Below are positions 1 through 8,962 of a stretch of 39,220 bases of DNA, in pieces. How positions within the stretch are numbered: the first letter of the stretch is position 1; the number at the start of each line of letters is the position of its first letter. Under the pieces are notes generated by a model, which saw only the letters and a list, made by a program, of their open reading frames with translations, was not told the origin of the DNA and searched no databases. The translations under genes were made by a program, and so were the position numbers. Source of the DNA: Actinomycetes bacterium (GTDB lineage: Bacteria; Actinomycetota; Thermoleophilia; Solirubrobacterales; Solirubrobacteraceae); assembly GCA_021792455.1 (NCBI GenBank), contig JAJYUP010000016.1, forward strand, positions 1-39,220, in the 5' to 3' direction.

Positions 1-380
1 GCGGGCACCTCGAACTCGATGCCCGCCGGAGCTCGGATCGGCACCGGGTGCGAGTATCCGACCGCGAGCTCGAGATCCCTGCCCTTCAGCTGCGCCCTGT
101 ATCCGACGCCCTGGATCTCGAGACGCTTCTCGAAACCGGCGGTGACACCGAGCACCATGTTTGCGACAAGCGATCTGACGAGGCCGTGCAGCGCGCGGTG
201 CTCGCCCCGATCGGTTGGCCGTCGGACGAGGATCTGTTCGCCCTCCTGGACGATCTCGATGTCACGTGGCACGCGCTCAGAGAGCTCGCCCATCGGGCCC
301 TTGACGATCACCGACTCGGGCTCGATTGCAACGGTCACGCCCGCAGGTATCTGGACCGGCTGTCTTCCGATTCTCGACAT
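1..380 (-). CDS. rplF: 50S ribosomal protein L6, N-terminal part (cut by window edge)
   Basis: The minus-strand frame from the ATG at 380 reads MSRIGRQPVQIPAGV, the usual L6 start, and continues to the window edge without a stop. About 126 residues are visible, including the GVGYRAQLKGRDLEL segment typical of the L6 family. L6 binds 23S rRNA near the sarcin-ricin loop in the large subunit; that role is family knowledge. The ATG lies 3 bp after the rpsH stop, so the two are probably translated together as part of the spc operon. The C-terminal part lies outside the window. Confidence 0.95.
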   Translation of the reverse strand, partial: MSRIGRQPVQIPAGVTVAIEPESVIVKGPMGELSERVPRDIEIVQEGEQILVRRPTDRGEHRALHGLVRSLVANMVLGVTAGFEKRLEIQGVGYRAQLKGRDLELAVGYSHPVPIRAPAGIEFEVP

Positions 381-383
381 CGC

Positions 384-791
384 CTACCAGACCTGCGCAA
401 GCACCTCGCCGCCGACGCCGGCAGTGCGCGCGTCGTGGCCGGTCATCACGCCGTTCGAGGTGGATACGATCGCTGTGCCCATGCCGCCAAGGACCTTCGG
501 GATGCTCTTCGCATCGACATAGGTCCTTCGACCCGGCCGCGAGACCCGCTTCAGCCCTGAGATCGCAGAGCGGCGCTCATCCGTGTACTTGAGACGGATC
601 TCGATCACCTCGCCGAACCCGCCATCGCGGCGTGGATGCACCGAGAAGGACTCTATGTAGCCCTGCTCGACGAGTATCCTCGCGAGCTCCGCCTTCAACT
701 TCGAAGCTGGAATCTCCACCGACTCGTGGGCAGCGTGGATCGCGTTGCGCATGCGCGTGAGGAAGTCGGCTATGGGGTCGGTCATCGGCAT
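384..791 (-). CDS. rpsH: 30S ribosomal protein S8
   Basis: This 135-residue product matches S8 along its length. It starts with MTDPIADFLTRMRNA and ends with the family-typical GVGGEVLAQVW. S8 binds helix 21 of 16S rRNA during small-subunit assembly and is a known translational regulator of spc operons in other bacteria. Two in-frame ATGs lie 6 bp apart (791 and 785). Homologues usually begin at the second, so the true product may be 133 aa. No clear Shine-Dalgarno is seen. A 126-bp gap separates it from rpsN and 3 bp separate it from rplF. An S8-binding mRNA site was looked for and not recognised. Confidence 0.96.
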   Translation of the reverse strand: MPMTDPIADFLTRMRNAIHAAHESVEIPASKLKAELARILVEQGYIESFSVHPRRDGGFGEVIEIRLKYTDERRSAISGLKRVSRPGRRTYVDAKSIPKVLGGMGTAIVSTSNGVMTGHDARTAGVGGEVLAQVW

Positions 792-917
792 TGTTCGTGG
801 TGACAGCTGGGGTTGATGGTTGCGGTGCGTGGGGTTGTTCGAGCGTGAAGTGTGCTGACTGATTGATCGTCTCAGGAGAAGCGGAGCTGCAGTCGCAGAA
901 ATGGCCTGCTCGCCTCT

Positions 918-1103
918 CTACCAGGAGGACTTCGTCATTCCTGGAATCTGGCCGTTGTGGGCGAGCTCACGAAGGCAGATGCGACAGAGGCCAAACTTGC
1001 GGTAGACGGCGCGCGGGCGTCCGCAGCGCGTGCACCGAGTATACGCACGGGTCTTGAACTTCGGCGCGCGCGTCTGCTTGACTCGAAGCGATGTCTTTGC
1101 CAT
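918..1103 (-). CDS. rpsN: 30S ribosomal protein S14, zinc-binding (type Z)
   Basis: This short 61-residue S14 carries a four-cysteine zinc site (C24, C27, C40, C43; CTRCG and CRICL). That marks the C+ form, as opposed to the longer zinc-free paralogue some actinobacteria also carry. It ends with the typical [12 protein letters not shown]14 sits in the head of the 30S subunit. The ATG directly follows the rplE stop codon (1104) with no intergenic base, so translation is probably coupled. Confidence 0.96.
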   Translation of the reverse strand: MAKTSLRVKQTRAPKFKTRAYTRCTRCGRPRAVYRKFGLCRICLRELAHNGQIPGMTKSSW

Positions 1104-1715
1104 CTAGCTCTCGCTCTCCTTCTCGTCCGTGACCTCATCGAAACCAGCGGGCCTGCCGCCGCGCGCGAACGGCAGCCCCAGCCCGTAGAGAAGAGCGAAC
1201 GCCTCGCGGTCCGTCTTCGCGCTCGTCGTGATCGTGATGTCGAGCCCACGCACCTGGTCTATCGAGTCGTAGTCGATCTCAGGGAAGATGATCTGCTCGC
1301 GAACGCCCATCGAATAGTTTCCGCGCCCGTCGAAAGAGCGCGGGTTCAGCCCCCTGAAGTCCCTTATCCGTGGGATCGCGATCGAGGTGAGCCTGTCGAG
1401 GAACTCATAGCTTCGCTCACCGCGCAAGGTCACCGAGACGCCCACTGGCATGCCCTCCCGCAGCTTGAAGGCGGCGATCGACTTGCGAGCGCGACGTACG
1501 CTTGGCTGCTGCCCTGCAATCGTCGCGAGTTGGTCTTGAGCAGACTTCAGCGCCTTGCTGTCCTGCTTTGCGTCGCCTACTCCCATGTTGAGGACGATCT
1601 TCTCTATCTTCGGCACCTGCATCACCGTCGCATAGCCGAACCTCGATGCGAGCCGCGGGCGAACCTCTTCGAGGTAGCGCCTCCGCAGACGCGACGGCGT
1701 CGTCTTCGCGCTCAT
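1104..1715 (-). CDS. rplE: 50S ribosomal protein L5
   Basis: The 203-residue protein carries the L5 signatures [19 protein letters not shown] near residue 30 and [18 protein letters not shown] near residue 130. L5 binds 5S rRNA and forms part of the central protuberance. It is slightly longer than the usual 180 residues because of a short N-terminal basic stretch (residues 1-20) and a C-terminal tail ending [11 protein letters not shown]. Its ATG overlaps the rplX stop in a TGATG arrangement at 1715, a sign of translational coupling. Confidence 0.97.
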   Translation of the reverse strand: MSAKTTPSRLRRRYLEEVRPRLASRFGYATVMQVPKIEKIVLNMGVGDAKQDSKALKSAQDQLATIAGQQPSVRRARKSIAAFKLREGMPVGVSVTLRGERSYEFLDRLTSIAIPRIRDFRGLNPRSFDGRGNYSMGVREQIIFPEIDYDSIDQVRGLDITITTSAKTDREAFALLYGLGLPFARGGRPAGFDEVTDEKESES

Positions 1716-2080
1716 CAGTCGATCCTCGTGCCCGATCTTCTCGCGATGCGGAACCGCCTGCCGCCCTCGAGCTCAGAGCCGATCCGGGTCGGCTTGCCGT
1801 CCTTCGGGTCGAGCACCATCACGTTCGAGACGTGGATCGGCCCCTCCCGCTCGATCACTCCGCCGATCGCCCTTTCGCCCTGACCGTCGCGAACCTGCTG
1901 GGGGCGCATGTGACGCTTCACCATGTTCAGCCCCTCGACGTAGACGCGCTCCCCTCGACGATCGACCCTCAGGACCTTGCCGCGCTTGCCGCGGTCCTTG
2001 CCCGCGATCACCTCGACCTCGTCGCCAGAGCGAACGTTCAGCTTCGAAGGAGATCTCTTCACCTGAGCGCCTGATGCCAT
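1715..2080 (-). CDS. rplX: 50S ribosomal protein L24
   Basis: This 121-residue protein contains the KOW-type motif ([19 protein letters not shown], residues 18-36) and the following [11 protein letters not shown] segment that defines L24. L24 is an assembly initiator that binds near the 5' end of 23S rRNA. The ATG overlaps the rplN stop (2080) and its own stop overlaps the rplE start (1715), so rplN-rplX-rplE form a tightly coupled block. Confidence 0.96.
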   Translation of the reverse strand: MASGAQVKRSPSKLNVRSGDEVEVIAGKDRGKRGKVLRVDRRGERVYVEGLNMVKRHMRPQQVRDGQGERAIGGVIEREGPIHVSNVMVLDPKDGKPTRIGSELEGGRRFRIARRSGTRID

Positions 2081-2448
2081 CAGATCACCTCCGGTGCGAG
2101 CGAGACGATCTTCATGAAATTGCGGTCGCGCAGTTCTCGCGCCACGGGGCCGAACACGCGTGTGCCACGTGGATTGTTCTGATCGTCGATGAGCACGGCG
2201 GCGTTGTCGTCGAACGCTGTGTAAGTGCCGTCCTCACGGCCGAATGGCTTCTTCGTGCGTACGATGACCGCGGTGACGACATCGCCCTTTTTCACGGAGC
2301 CGTGTGGGCTCGCCTGCTTCACAGTCGCCGTGATGACGTCGCCGACATGCGCGTAGCGTCTCCGGGAGCCGCCCTTCACCCGGATGCAGAGGATCTCGCG
2401 GGCGCCAGTGTTGTCGGCAACCCTCAGCCTCGTCTCGTTCTGAATCAT
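2080..2448 (-). CDS. rplN: 50S ribosomal protein L14
   Basis: The 122-residue L14 begins [20 protein letters not shown], exactly where the family normally starts. The frame stays open upstream to 2532, but the added residues do not resemble L14. A strong Shine-Dalgarno (AAAGGAGG) lies about 7 nt before the ATG at 2448, which settles the start. L14 binds 23S rRNA at the subunit interface. The gene follows rpsQ after a 73-bp gap and overlaps the rplX start in TGATG form. Confidence 0.96.
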   Translation of the reverse strand: MIQNETRLRVADNTGAREILCIRVKGGSRRRYAHVGDVITATVKQASPHGSVKKGDVVTAVIVRTKKPFGREDGTYTAFDDNAAVLIDDQNNPRGTRVFGPVARELRDRNFMKIVSLAPEVI

Positions 2449-2521
2449 CGACGGCCCTCCTTTCGCACGCCGATCCACGCAGGCGCACCTGCCCGCGGCC
2501 GGCACAGGCGCAGCTGAGCTC

Positions 2522-3190
2522 TCATTGAGCACGCTCCAGCACGTCGATCAGCCGCCAGCGCTTCGTCCGCGACATCGGTCTGCTCTCGACGAGCCGCACG
2601 AGATCGCCCTCGCGCGCCTCGTTGCCCTCGTCGTGGGCGTGCAGCGTAGTCGAGCTGCGGACGATCTTCTCATAGCGCCTGTGCTGGCGGGCGACATCGA
2701 TCCTCACCGTGATCATCTTGTCCGTCTTGTCTGAGACGACGATTCCCTGGCGCTCCTTTCGAGCTCCCCGCTTCGGCGCATGCACCGAGGCAAGCTCAGG
2801 CACGCCAGCTGACGGCTGGCGCCGAGCGACGGCGCGCTCGCGTTCCCGGCGCCTGCGGGCCCTCCGCGCAACCGCCTTGCCCCGCCGCTGCTCGGCGCGC
2901 TTCGCGCGCCTCTCCTCTGGCGTGCCCGGAGGCGCAGCCCGCCCGGCCTTCGCTGCGCCGCGGCTTCGCGCTCGCTGAGCGAGCTCCCCCTGTGGTGGAG
3001 CCTGCGCCGCCGCACCCTCATCGGCCTCGCGCACCACCTCAGCTGATTTCTGCTCAGCTGCCGCGACCTCCGCTGGGGCATCAGTCGCCGCAGCCTGCTC
3101 CGCAGCCGCCCCCTCCGCCGCAGGCTGATTCGCGGGTGCCTCCTGCACGGAGGCCGCCTGCGTCTCATCGGTTTGTTCGCTTTCTGCCAT
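2522..3190 (-). CDS. rpsQ: 30S ribosomal protein S17 with long N-terminal extension
   Basis: The last 80 residues (about 144-222, starting [19 protein letters not shown]) are an ordinary S17, which binds 16S rRNA early in assembly. The 222-residue ORF adds about 143 residues in front. Residues 1-70 are Ala/Glu/Gln-rich and acidic, and residues 72-145 are Arg/Lys/Ala-rich and strongly basic. The ATG at 3190 is preceded by AGAGGAAAG about 12 nt upstream, and no convincing internal start with a ribosome-binding site is seen next to the core. The extension is therefore probably translated, though this is unproven. rpmC ends 45 bp upstream. Confidence 0.9.
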   Translation of the reverse strand: MAESEQTDETQAASVQEAPANQPAAEGAAAEQAAATDAPAEVAAAEQKSAEVVREADEGAAAQAPPQGELAQRARSRGAAKAGRAAPPGTPEERRAKRAEQRRGKAVARRARRRRERERAVARRQPSAGVPELASVHAPKRGARKERQGIVVSDKTDKMITVRIDVARQHRRYEKIVRSSTTLHAHDEGNEAREGDLVRLVESRPMSRTKRWRLIDVLERAQ

Positions 3191-3235
3191 CTGAATGTTC
3201 GACTTTCCTCTGCGAGATGATTGCTGAACCGCGAC

Positions 3236-3442
3236 TCAGTGCACAGCGGAGCTCTGCATCCCACGCTCTTTGGCAAGCGTGAGAGCGCGTGCGAGATCTC
3301 TCCGGGCACGACGGATGCCGGCGGTGTCCTCGAGCTCACCCATCGCATTCGCAAAGCGCAGTCCGAGCAGGTCCCTGCGCGCCTTTGCGATGTGATCGGC
3401 GAGCTCGTCGTCGCCCATGTCGCGCATTTCCTTCGCCCGCAT
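3236..3442 (-). CDS. rpmC: 50S ribosomal protein L29
   Basis: This 68-residue product has normal L29 length. It shows the two-helix layout: KEMRDMGDDELADHIAKARR, then LLGLRFANAMGELEDTAGIR with the conserved LRF motif, then the final basic helix. L29 lies near the exit tunnel of the large subunit, where chaperones and targeting factors dock. It starts 4 bp after rplP, so it is coupled to it. Confidence 0.94.
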   Translation of the reverse strand: MRAKEMRDMGDDELADHIAKARRDLLGLRFANAMGELEDTAGIRRARRDLARALTLAKERGMQSSAVH

Positions 3443-3446
3443 CAGA

Positions 3447-3856
3447 TCAGTCCTCCCGCATGACGAACTTCGCCTTCACGGGCAGCTTGTTCGCTGCAAG
3501 GCGGATTGCGTCGCGCGCAAGCGGCTCTGGTACGCCTGCGAGCTCGAACATCACGCGCCCTGGCTTCACGACGGCGACCCACCCCTCCGGCGAGCCCTTG
3601 CCGGAGCCCATCCGCGTCTCTGCGGGCTTCTTCGTGACGGGCTTGTCTGGGTAGACGTTTATCCACACCTTGCCGCCACGCTTGATCTTCCTCGTCATCG
3701 CGATACGAGCAGCCTCGATCTGACGGTTCGTCAGCCACCCGTGCTCGAGAGACTTCAGGCCGTACTCGCCGAACTGGACCTTCACCTGGCCACGCGAGAT
3801 TCCATCGCGTCGGCCGCGATGCTGCTTGCGATGCTTGACTCGCTTCGGAGAGAGCA

Positions 3857-3857
<1 letters not shown>
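3447..3857 (-). CDS. rplP: 50S ribosomal protein L16
   Basis: The 136-residue protein begins [16 protein letters not shown] and contains [20 protein letters not shown] near residue 80; both are diagnostic for L16. L16 helps place tRNA at the A site and completes the peptidyl-transferase region. The ATG at 3857 shares a base with the rpsC stop (TGATG), and rpmC follows after 4 bp. Confidence 0.97.
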
Positions 3858-4696
<839 letters not shown>

Positions 4697-4787
4697 GTTC
4701 TCGTGGAAGTCCTTTTGCCTCTTGGAGCTCTCGCTCGCCTCGTGCCTACGGTCGATTCGTTGCCTTGATCCAGATGCCCTGAGTCGC

Positions 4788-5552
4788 TCAGCGCCGCGGG
4801 CTGAGCGTGATCGTGAGATGAGATGTGCGCTTGAGGATCGGCGTCGCCCTGCCTCTCGCGCGAGGCTGGAAGCGCTTTATCGTCGGCCCTTCGTCGGCGT
4901 ACGCCTCACGGACGACGAGATCTTCCTCGAGCAGCTCGTGGTTGTTCTCCGCGTTCGCAACAGCGGACTCGAGCAGCTTGCTCCAGTCGCGCGCCACTGC
5001 ACGCGGCGTGAACGCGAGGATAGCGCGTGCTTCCGCTACGGACTTGCCACGCAGATGCACGCAGACCATCCTCGCCTTGCGCGCCGAGGTCCTCACGTAT
5101 CTCGCCTGCGCCCTGACGAGAGTGCGGGAGCCCGCATGTGGGCGATGGGGACGTGGCCCCGCGGATGGCCCCGCCCCTGCCGATCGCCGCTGCTCAGGTT
5201 CTGTCGCCTTCGACTCGCCCTTGCGCCGAGCTGTCCGGCGCCGAGAGGAGGGAGTCGGCCGCTCTGCATCAGGCGCGGCCTGGGGAGGCATCTCGTCTCG
5301 AGAGGTCTCGCCTCGAGGCTCCTCACCCTGAGCGACACCGACATCAGGGAGCTCAGCATCAGGAGCCTCGCCGTCGGACACCTCACCCTGAGGGGCATCG
5401 TCCTTAGGCCTCTCGGCGTCAGGCGTGTCAGCCTCGCGCGAGGCAGGGTCGGGCGACCCGTCCTCGTCACGCTCTACAGCGGCGTCCCCGCTGCGCTCGG
5501 CAGCAGCATCATCGAGCTCCCGCGCGACCTCGTCGCGGTCCTCAGTGCTCAT
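4788..5552 (-). CDS. rplV: 50S ribosomal protein L22 with long acidic N-terminal extension
   Basis: Residues about 146-254 are normal L22 ([19 protein letters not shown], then [16 protein letters not shown] and the tunnel-lining loop region [19 protein letters not shown]). L22 lines the peptide exit tunnel. In front lie about 145 extra residues: 1-100 are rich in Asp, Glu, Pro and Ala, and 101-145 are rich in Arg, Ser and Pro. The ATG at 5552 overlaps the rpsS stop as TGATG, which supports use of this distal start. L22 is usually about 110-120 residues, so this is more than double. The encoding DNA has degenerate repeats, for example CCTCACCCTGAG at 5321 and 5381. Confidence 0.92.
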   Translation of the reverse strand: MSTEDRDEVARELDDAAAERSGDAAVERDEDGSPDPASREADTPDAERPKDDAPQGEVSDGEAPDAELPDVGVAQGEEPRGETSRDEMPPQAAPDAERPTPSSRRRTARRKGESKATEPEQRRSAGAGPSAGPRPHRPHAGSRTLVRAQARYVRTSARKARMVCVHLRGKSVAEARAILAFTPRAVARDWSKLLESAVANAENNHELLEEDLVVREAYADEGPTIKRFQPRARGRATPILKRTSHLTITLSPRR

Positions 5553-5824
5553 CAGCGCACCTTGCCTGAGCCTGCATGCCCACGAAACACGCGCGTTGGT
5601 GCGAACTCGCCAAGCTTGTGCCCGACCATCGACTCCGTCACGAACACAGGCACGTGCTTGCGACCGTCGTGAACAGCGATCGTGTGCCCGACCATCTCAG
5701 GGAAGATCGTCGAAGCGCGCGACCAGGTCCTTATCATCTGACGTCTGTTCTCGGCGTTCAGCTTTTCAATTCGCGCCAACAGGCGGTCTTCCACCCATGG
5801 GCCCTTCTTGCTCGAGCGGCTCAT
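5552..5824 (-). CDS. rpsS: 30S ribosomal protein S19
   Basis: This 90-residue S19 starts [20 protein letters not shown] and contains [20 protein letters not shown] and [19 protein letters not shown], all hallmark blocks of the family. S19 binds the 30S head near the A-site finger. It follows rplB after 48 bp and overlaps the rplV start by one base. Confidence 0.97.
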   Translation of the reverse strand: MSRSSKKGPWVEDRLLARIEKLNAENRRQMIRTWSRASTIFPEMVGHTIAVHDGRKHVPVFVTESMVGHKLGEFAPTRVFRGHAGSGKVR

Positions 5825-5872
5825 CGCTTCGCTTGCCTCATAGCCTCGCTTGCCTCATCCTGTTCACGAGCC

Positions 5873-6718
5873 TCAGCGTCCTCTGCCCTTGCCGCGCCGG
5901 CGGCCTCGCACTATGTACCTGTCAGATGCCTTGTGCTTCTTGCGGGTGCGGTACCCAAGCGTCGGCACCCCCCACGGGGTGACGGGGTGACGTCCAGGAG
6001 TTGTCGATCCCTCCCCTCCGCCATGCGGATGGTCGACGGGGTTCATCGCCGTTCCTCTCGTCTGCGGCCGCACCCCCATGTGTCGCTTCCTTCCAGCCTT
6101 GCCGACCTTCACGTTCTGGTGCTCAGCGTTGCCGATCACCCCGACGGTCGCCCTGCACTCCGCGCGCACGAGGCGCATCTCGCCGGAGGGCAGGCGCAGC
6201 GATGCCATTGCCCCATCCTTTGCCATCAGCTGGACAGAGGCGCCTGCTGAGCGCGCCATCTGACCGCCGCGGCCTGGCTGCAGCTCGACGCAGTGGACGA
6301 CGGTGCCGACGGGCATCCGCGCCAGAGGCAGGCAGTTGCCGAGGGCGATCTCCGCCTGCTCGCCGGAGGCGACCGTCATTCCCACGCGCAGGCGAGCTGG
6401 AGCGAGGATATAGCTCTTCTCGCCGTCGGCGTAGTGCAGCAGGGCGATGTAGGCGGAGCGGTTCGGGTCGTACTCGATCGCTGCGACCTTCGCAGGTATG
6501 CCGTCCTTGCGCCGCTTGAAGTCGACACGGCGGTAGAGCCGCTTCGCGCCGCCGCCGCGGTGCCGCGAGGTCTTGCGACCGTTGACGTTGCGCCCGCCGC
6601 TCTTGCTCATCCCTTCGACGAGAGACTTCTCTGGCCGGCTCTTCGTGATCTCCGCGAAGTCCGGATATGACACGAAGCGCATGCCTGCGCTCGTCGGCTT
6701 TGGCTTGCGTATCGGCAT
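5873..6718 (-). CDS. rplB: 50S ribosomal protein L2
   Basis: The 281-residue protein has normal L2 length. It shows the start [15 protein letters not shown], the block [19 protein letters not shown] near residue 42, and the C-terminal [13 protein letters not shown] motif with the conserved histidine next to the peptidyl-transferase centre. L2 bridges the subunits and is essential for peptide-bond formation. It begins 3 bp after the rplW stop. Confidence 0.97.
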   Translation of the reverse strand: MPIRKPKPTSAGMRFVSYPDFAEITKSRPEKSLVEGMSKSGGRNVNGRKTSRHRGGGAKRLYRRVDFKRRKDGIPAKVAAIEYDPNRSAYIALLHYADGEKSYILAPARLRVGMTVASGEQAEIALGNCLPLARMPVGTVVHCVELQPGRGGQMARSAGASVQLMAKDGAMASLRLPSGEMRLVRAECRATVGVIGNAEHQNVKVGKAGRKRHMGVRPQTRGTAMNPVDHPHGGGEGSTTPGRHPVTPWGVPTLGYRTRKKHKASDRYIVRGRRRGKGRGR

Positions 6719-6721
6719 CGA

Positions 6722-7021
6722 TCAGCCCTCCAGCCCCTCGAGCCCTTGGAAGACGGGGATGCTCTGCCCCGCGCGCACCTGCACGATCGCCTTCTTCCAC
6801 GTGCGCGTGCGTCCCTTTATCGTCCCCCTGCGCTTCGGCTTGCTCTTCACGCTCAGCGTACGCACCGTCACGACCTCGACGTCGAAGAGCGCTTCGACCG
6901 CCTGCCGTATCTGCGTGCGGTGAGCACCCGGGTGAACCCTGAAGGTGTACCTGCCTGCAGCTGAGAGCACATAGCTCTTCTCAGAGACGACTGGGCGTAT
7001 CAGGACCTCAGAGTGATCCAT
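6722..7021 (-). CDS. rplW: 50S ribosomal protein L23
   Basis: The product (99 aa from the ATG at 7021) begins MDHSEVLIRPVVSEKSYVL and contains YTFRVHPGAHRTQIRQAVE and VKSKPKRRGTIKGRT, as in L23, the exit-tunnel docking site for SRP and trigger factor. A GTG one codon upstream (7024) is also open. The ATG is preferred because it forms a TGATG overlap with the rplD stop. No separate Shine-Dalgarno is seen, so translation is probably coupled to rplD. Confidence 0.95.
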   Translation of the reverse strand: MDHSEVLIRPVVSEKSYVLSAAGRYTFRVHPGAHRTQIRQAVEALFDVEVVTVRTLSVKSKPKRRGTIKGRTRTWKKAIVQVRAGQSIPVFQGLEGLEG

Positions 7022-7797
7022 CACGCGCCCCCGCGGTCCTGCGCGACCTCGTCCTGCGCGACCTCGTCCTGCGCGACCTCGTCCTCAGCTTCTCGCGCGA
7101 CTTTGGCGCCCTCGCCGCCCTTCGCGACCGTGCTCACGGCTCTGCGATCATCGCGATCGTTCACAGCGTTGCGCGCAACTTTGCCAGCGCGCGCGATCAA
7201 CGAGTCCAGGGCGGCCTCCGAAAGCAGCAGCGATGCGGCACCGACGATCTCGAGCACGCCGACGCTCTCGGCCGTCAGCACGGCGACATGCTTCAGGTTG
7301 CGAAACGACAGAGCCGCGTTGCGCTCGCTGCCGTCGAGCACGAGCAGCGTCGGCGATGGCTGGCCCCAGTGGCGCAGCAGCGCTTCCGCATCTTTCGTCT
7401 TCGGCGCAGGCAGCGCAGCGACGTCGATGATCGCAAGCGAGCCCCGTTGCGCGTGCAGAGAGAGCGCGCTGCTCAAGGCTGCGCGCCGCTCCTTCCGGTT
7501 CACCTTGAAGGTGTAGGAGCGCGGCTGCGGCCCAAACACGGTGCCACCGCCTGTCCACAGTGGCGACCTGCTCGATCCCGCCCGGGCACGACCTGTGCCC
7601 TTCTGGCGCCACGGCTTCACGCCGCCGCCGGAGACCATGCCCCTCGTCCGTGTCGCCGCGGTGCCCCGACGTCGCGCAGCCCGCTCGGCGCGAACGCCTT
7701 TGTGAACGAGCGGCTCGTGGAAGCGAGCCCCGAAGACGGTGTCGTTCAGTGTCACCGTCTGCGGCTCTGAACCTCCTATCACAGGCGCCTCAGCCAT
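7021..7797 (-). CDS. rplD: 50S ribosomal protein L4
   Basis: The 258-residue protein includes the L4 tunnel-loop signature RTRGMVSGGGVKPWRQKGTG, followed by RAGSSRSPLWTGGG, at about residues 50-87. L4 lines the exit tunnel and is the autoregulator of S10 operons in enterobacteria; no such regulation is shown here. The last roughly 45 residues are a non-canonical charged tail that ends in three DEVAQ units encoded by a 15-bp tandem repeat. The ATG overlaps the end of rplC by 8 bp. Confidence 0.96.
   Translation of the reverse strand: MAEAPVIGGSEPQTVTLNDTVFGARFHEPLVHKGVRAERAARRRGTAATRTRGMVSGGGVKPWRQKGTGRARAGSSRSPLWTGGGTVFGPQPRSYTFKVNRKERRAALSSALSLHAQRGSLAIIDVAALPAPKTKDAEALLRHWGQPSPTLLVLDGSERNAALSFRNLKHVAVLTAESVGVLEIVGAASLLLSEAALDSLIARAGKVARNAVNDRDDRRAVSTVAKGGEGAKVAREAEDEVAQDEVAQDEVAQDRGGA
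7036..7080 (-). repeat. 15-bp tandem repeat (3 copies) at the 3' end of rplD
   Basis: The plus-strand unit GTCCTGCGCGACCTC occurs three times back to back (7036, 7051, 7066), followed by a partial GTCCT. Because 15 bp is five codons, the copies add DEVAQ units in frame to the L4 C-terminus. They look like slippage products. Confidence 0.95.
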
Positions 7798-8416
7798 CGC
7801 TGCGCACCTCGACGATGCCGCCCTTCGGGCCAGGAACCGATCCGCGCAGCAGCATCAGGTTCTTGCCTGCATCGACTGCGACGATCGTCAGACCCCGCTG
7901 CGTCACCCTCACGTTTCCCATCTGCCCAGCGGCACGCAGTCCCTTGAAGACGCGCGCCGGGAACGCGGAGGCGCCGATCGATCCTGGGGCCTTGATGTTG
8001 TGGGACCCATGCGTCTTTGGGCCGCGATTGAAGCCGTGCCGTTTCACCGTGCCCTGAAAGCCCTTCCCCTTTGAGATCCCTGAGACCTTCACTTTTGCGC
8101 CCTGTTGAAAGTCCTGCACGCTCACCGTCTGCCCGACCTTCAACTCTGCCGCCTCGCCCTCTGCGAGCCTGAACTCCGCGAGATGGCGCATCGGCGGCGC
8201 ACCCGCCTTCTTCAGGTGGCCGAGCTCTGGCCTGCTCAGCCGCTTCTCTCTCGTCTGCCCAAAGGCGAGCTGCACAGCTTCGTAGCCGTCGCGCTCGCGC
8301 GTGCGCACGCCGGTGATCGGGCAGGGCCCCGCCTCGAGGACGGTGACGCGCGCGACGTTGCCGTCCTCGAGGAACAGCTGTGTCATGCCAAGCTTCTTCG
8401 CAAGGATCGCCGCCAT
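7790..8416 (-). CDS. rplC: 50S ribosomal protein L3
   Basis: The 208-residue L3 begins MAAILAKKLGMTQLF and has the conserved VSGISKGKGFQGTVKRHGF and GPKTHGSHNIKAPGSIGASAFP-like central loop that reaches the peptidyl-transferase centre. L3 is an early assembly protein. It starts 18 bp after the rpsJ stop and overlaps rplD by 8 bp. A GAGG sequence about 10 nt upstream may act as a ribosome-binding site. Confidence 0.97.
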   Translation of the reverse strand: MAAILAKKLGMTQLFLEDGNVARVTVLEAGPCPITGVRTRERDGYEAVQLAFGQTREKRLSRPELGHLKKAGAPPMRHLAEFRLAEGEAAELKVGQTVSVQDFQQGAKVKVSGISKGKGFQGTVKRHGFNRGPKTHGSHNIKAPGSIGASAFPARVFKGLRAAGQMGNVRVTQRGLTIVAVDAGKNLMLLRGSVPGPKGGIVEVRSDG

Positions 8417-8434
8417 CGTCTCTGCCTCAGCCAG

Positions 8435-8761
8435 CTAGTTCGTGAGACGGATCTCGATGTCGACGCCTGCCGGCAGGTGGTCGAGCCGCTGCAGCGAGTC
8501 GACCGTCTTCGGCGTCGGCTGATGGATGTCGATCAGGCGCTTGTGCGTTCGGATCTCGAAGTGCTCCCTCGAGTCCTTGTCCTTGAAAGGGGACCTGATC
8601 ACGCAGTAGACGTTCTTCTCTGTCGGCAGAGGCACCGGTCCAGAGACGCTTGCACCTGTGCGCGTCGCTGTGTCGACGATCTCCTTCGCGGCCGACTCGA
8701 TCGCCGAGGTGTCATACGCCTTCAGTCGGATCCTGATCTTGTTCTGGGTGGCTGCTGCCAT
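8435..8761 (-). CDS. rpsJ: 30S ribosomal protein S10 (NusE)
   Basis: The 108-residue S10 contains [20 protein letters not shown] and the block [19 protein letters not shown], both diagnostic. It is slightly longer than usual by a few residues at the N-terminus (MAAATQN). Besides its ribosomal role, S10 (NusE) binds NusB and NusG in transcription antitermination and coupling. It is the first gene of the S10 block. A 201-bp gap separates it from tuf and holds a GC-rich stem after tuf and further small hairpins. Confidence 0.97.
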   Translation of the reverse strand: MAAATQNKIRIRLKAYDTSAIESAAKEIVDTATRTGASVSGPVPLPTEKNVYCVIRSPFKDKDSREHFEIRTHKRLIDIHQPTPKTVDSLQRLDHLPAGVDIEIRLTN

Positions 8762-8934
8762 CGAAGCCTGTCTGTGTGTTGTCGTTGTCGGTGCTGCGCC
8801 GTTGGGCCGGCTCCTTCGAGGAGGGAATGCCCTCTGCGCCGCGGAAGAGCAAGGTGCCCTCAGGCGCCGAACCGGCTCATGCCTCTTGTCGTATCTGACT
8901 GCTCGTTGGGCGCGGAGCTCGTCCCGCGCGAAGA
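8762..8934 (-). promoter_or_regulatory. structured leader upstream of rpsJ
   Basis: The minus strand in this gap shows several short inverted repeats in a row: GCCG-GTT-CGGC, GAGGG-CATT-CCCTC and CTCC-TCGA-GGAG (overlapping). No convincing promoter was identified, although GATACGAC-like AT-richer sequence occurs near 8890. S10 operon leaders are regulatory in some bacteria. Whether this one is regulatory is inference. Confidence 0.35.
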
Positions 8935-8962
8935 CAGGGCGCCTCTGCCGCGCCCCGCCCTG
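8935..8962 (-). terminator. GC-rich hairpin directly after tuf
   Basis: On the minus strand CAGGGCG (8962-8956) pairs perfectly with CGCCCTG (8941-8935) around a 14-nt loop, immediately after the tuf stop codon. Only a weak TCTT follows, with no U-tract. It could be a U-less terminator or an mRNA 3'-end stabiliser between the tuf and S10 units. Confidence 0.45.

Noticed and set aside
2449-2532. Longer L14 start at 2532
   Set aside because: The added 28 residues are unlike L14. The start at 2448 has a strong AAAGGAGG and matches family length.
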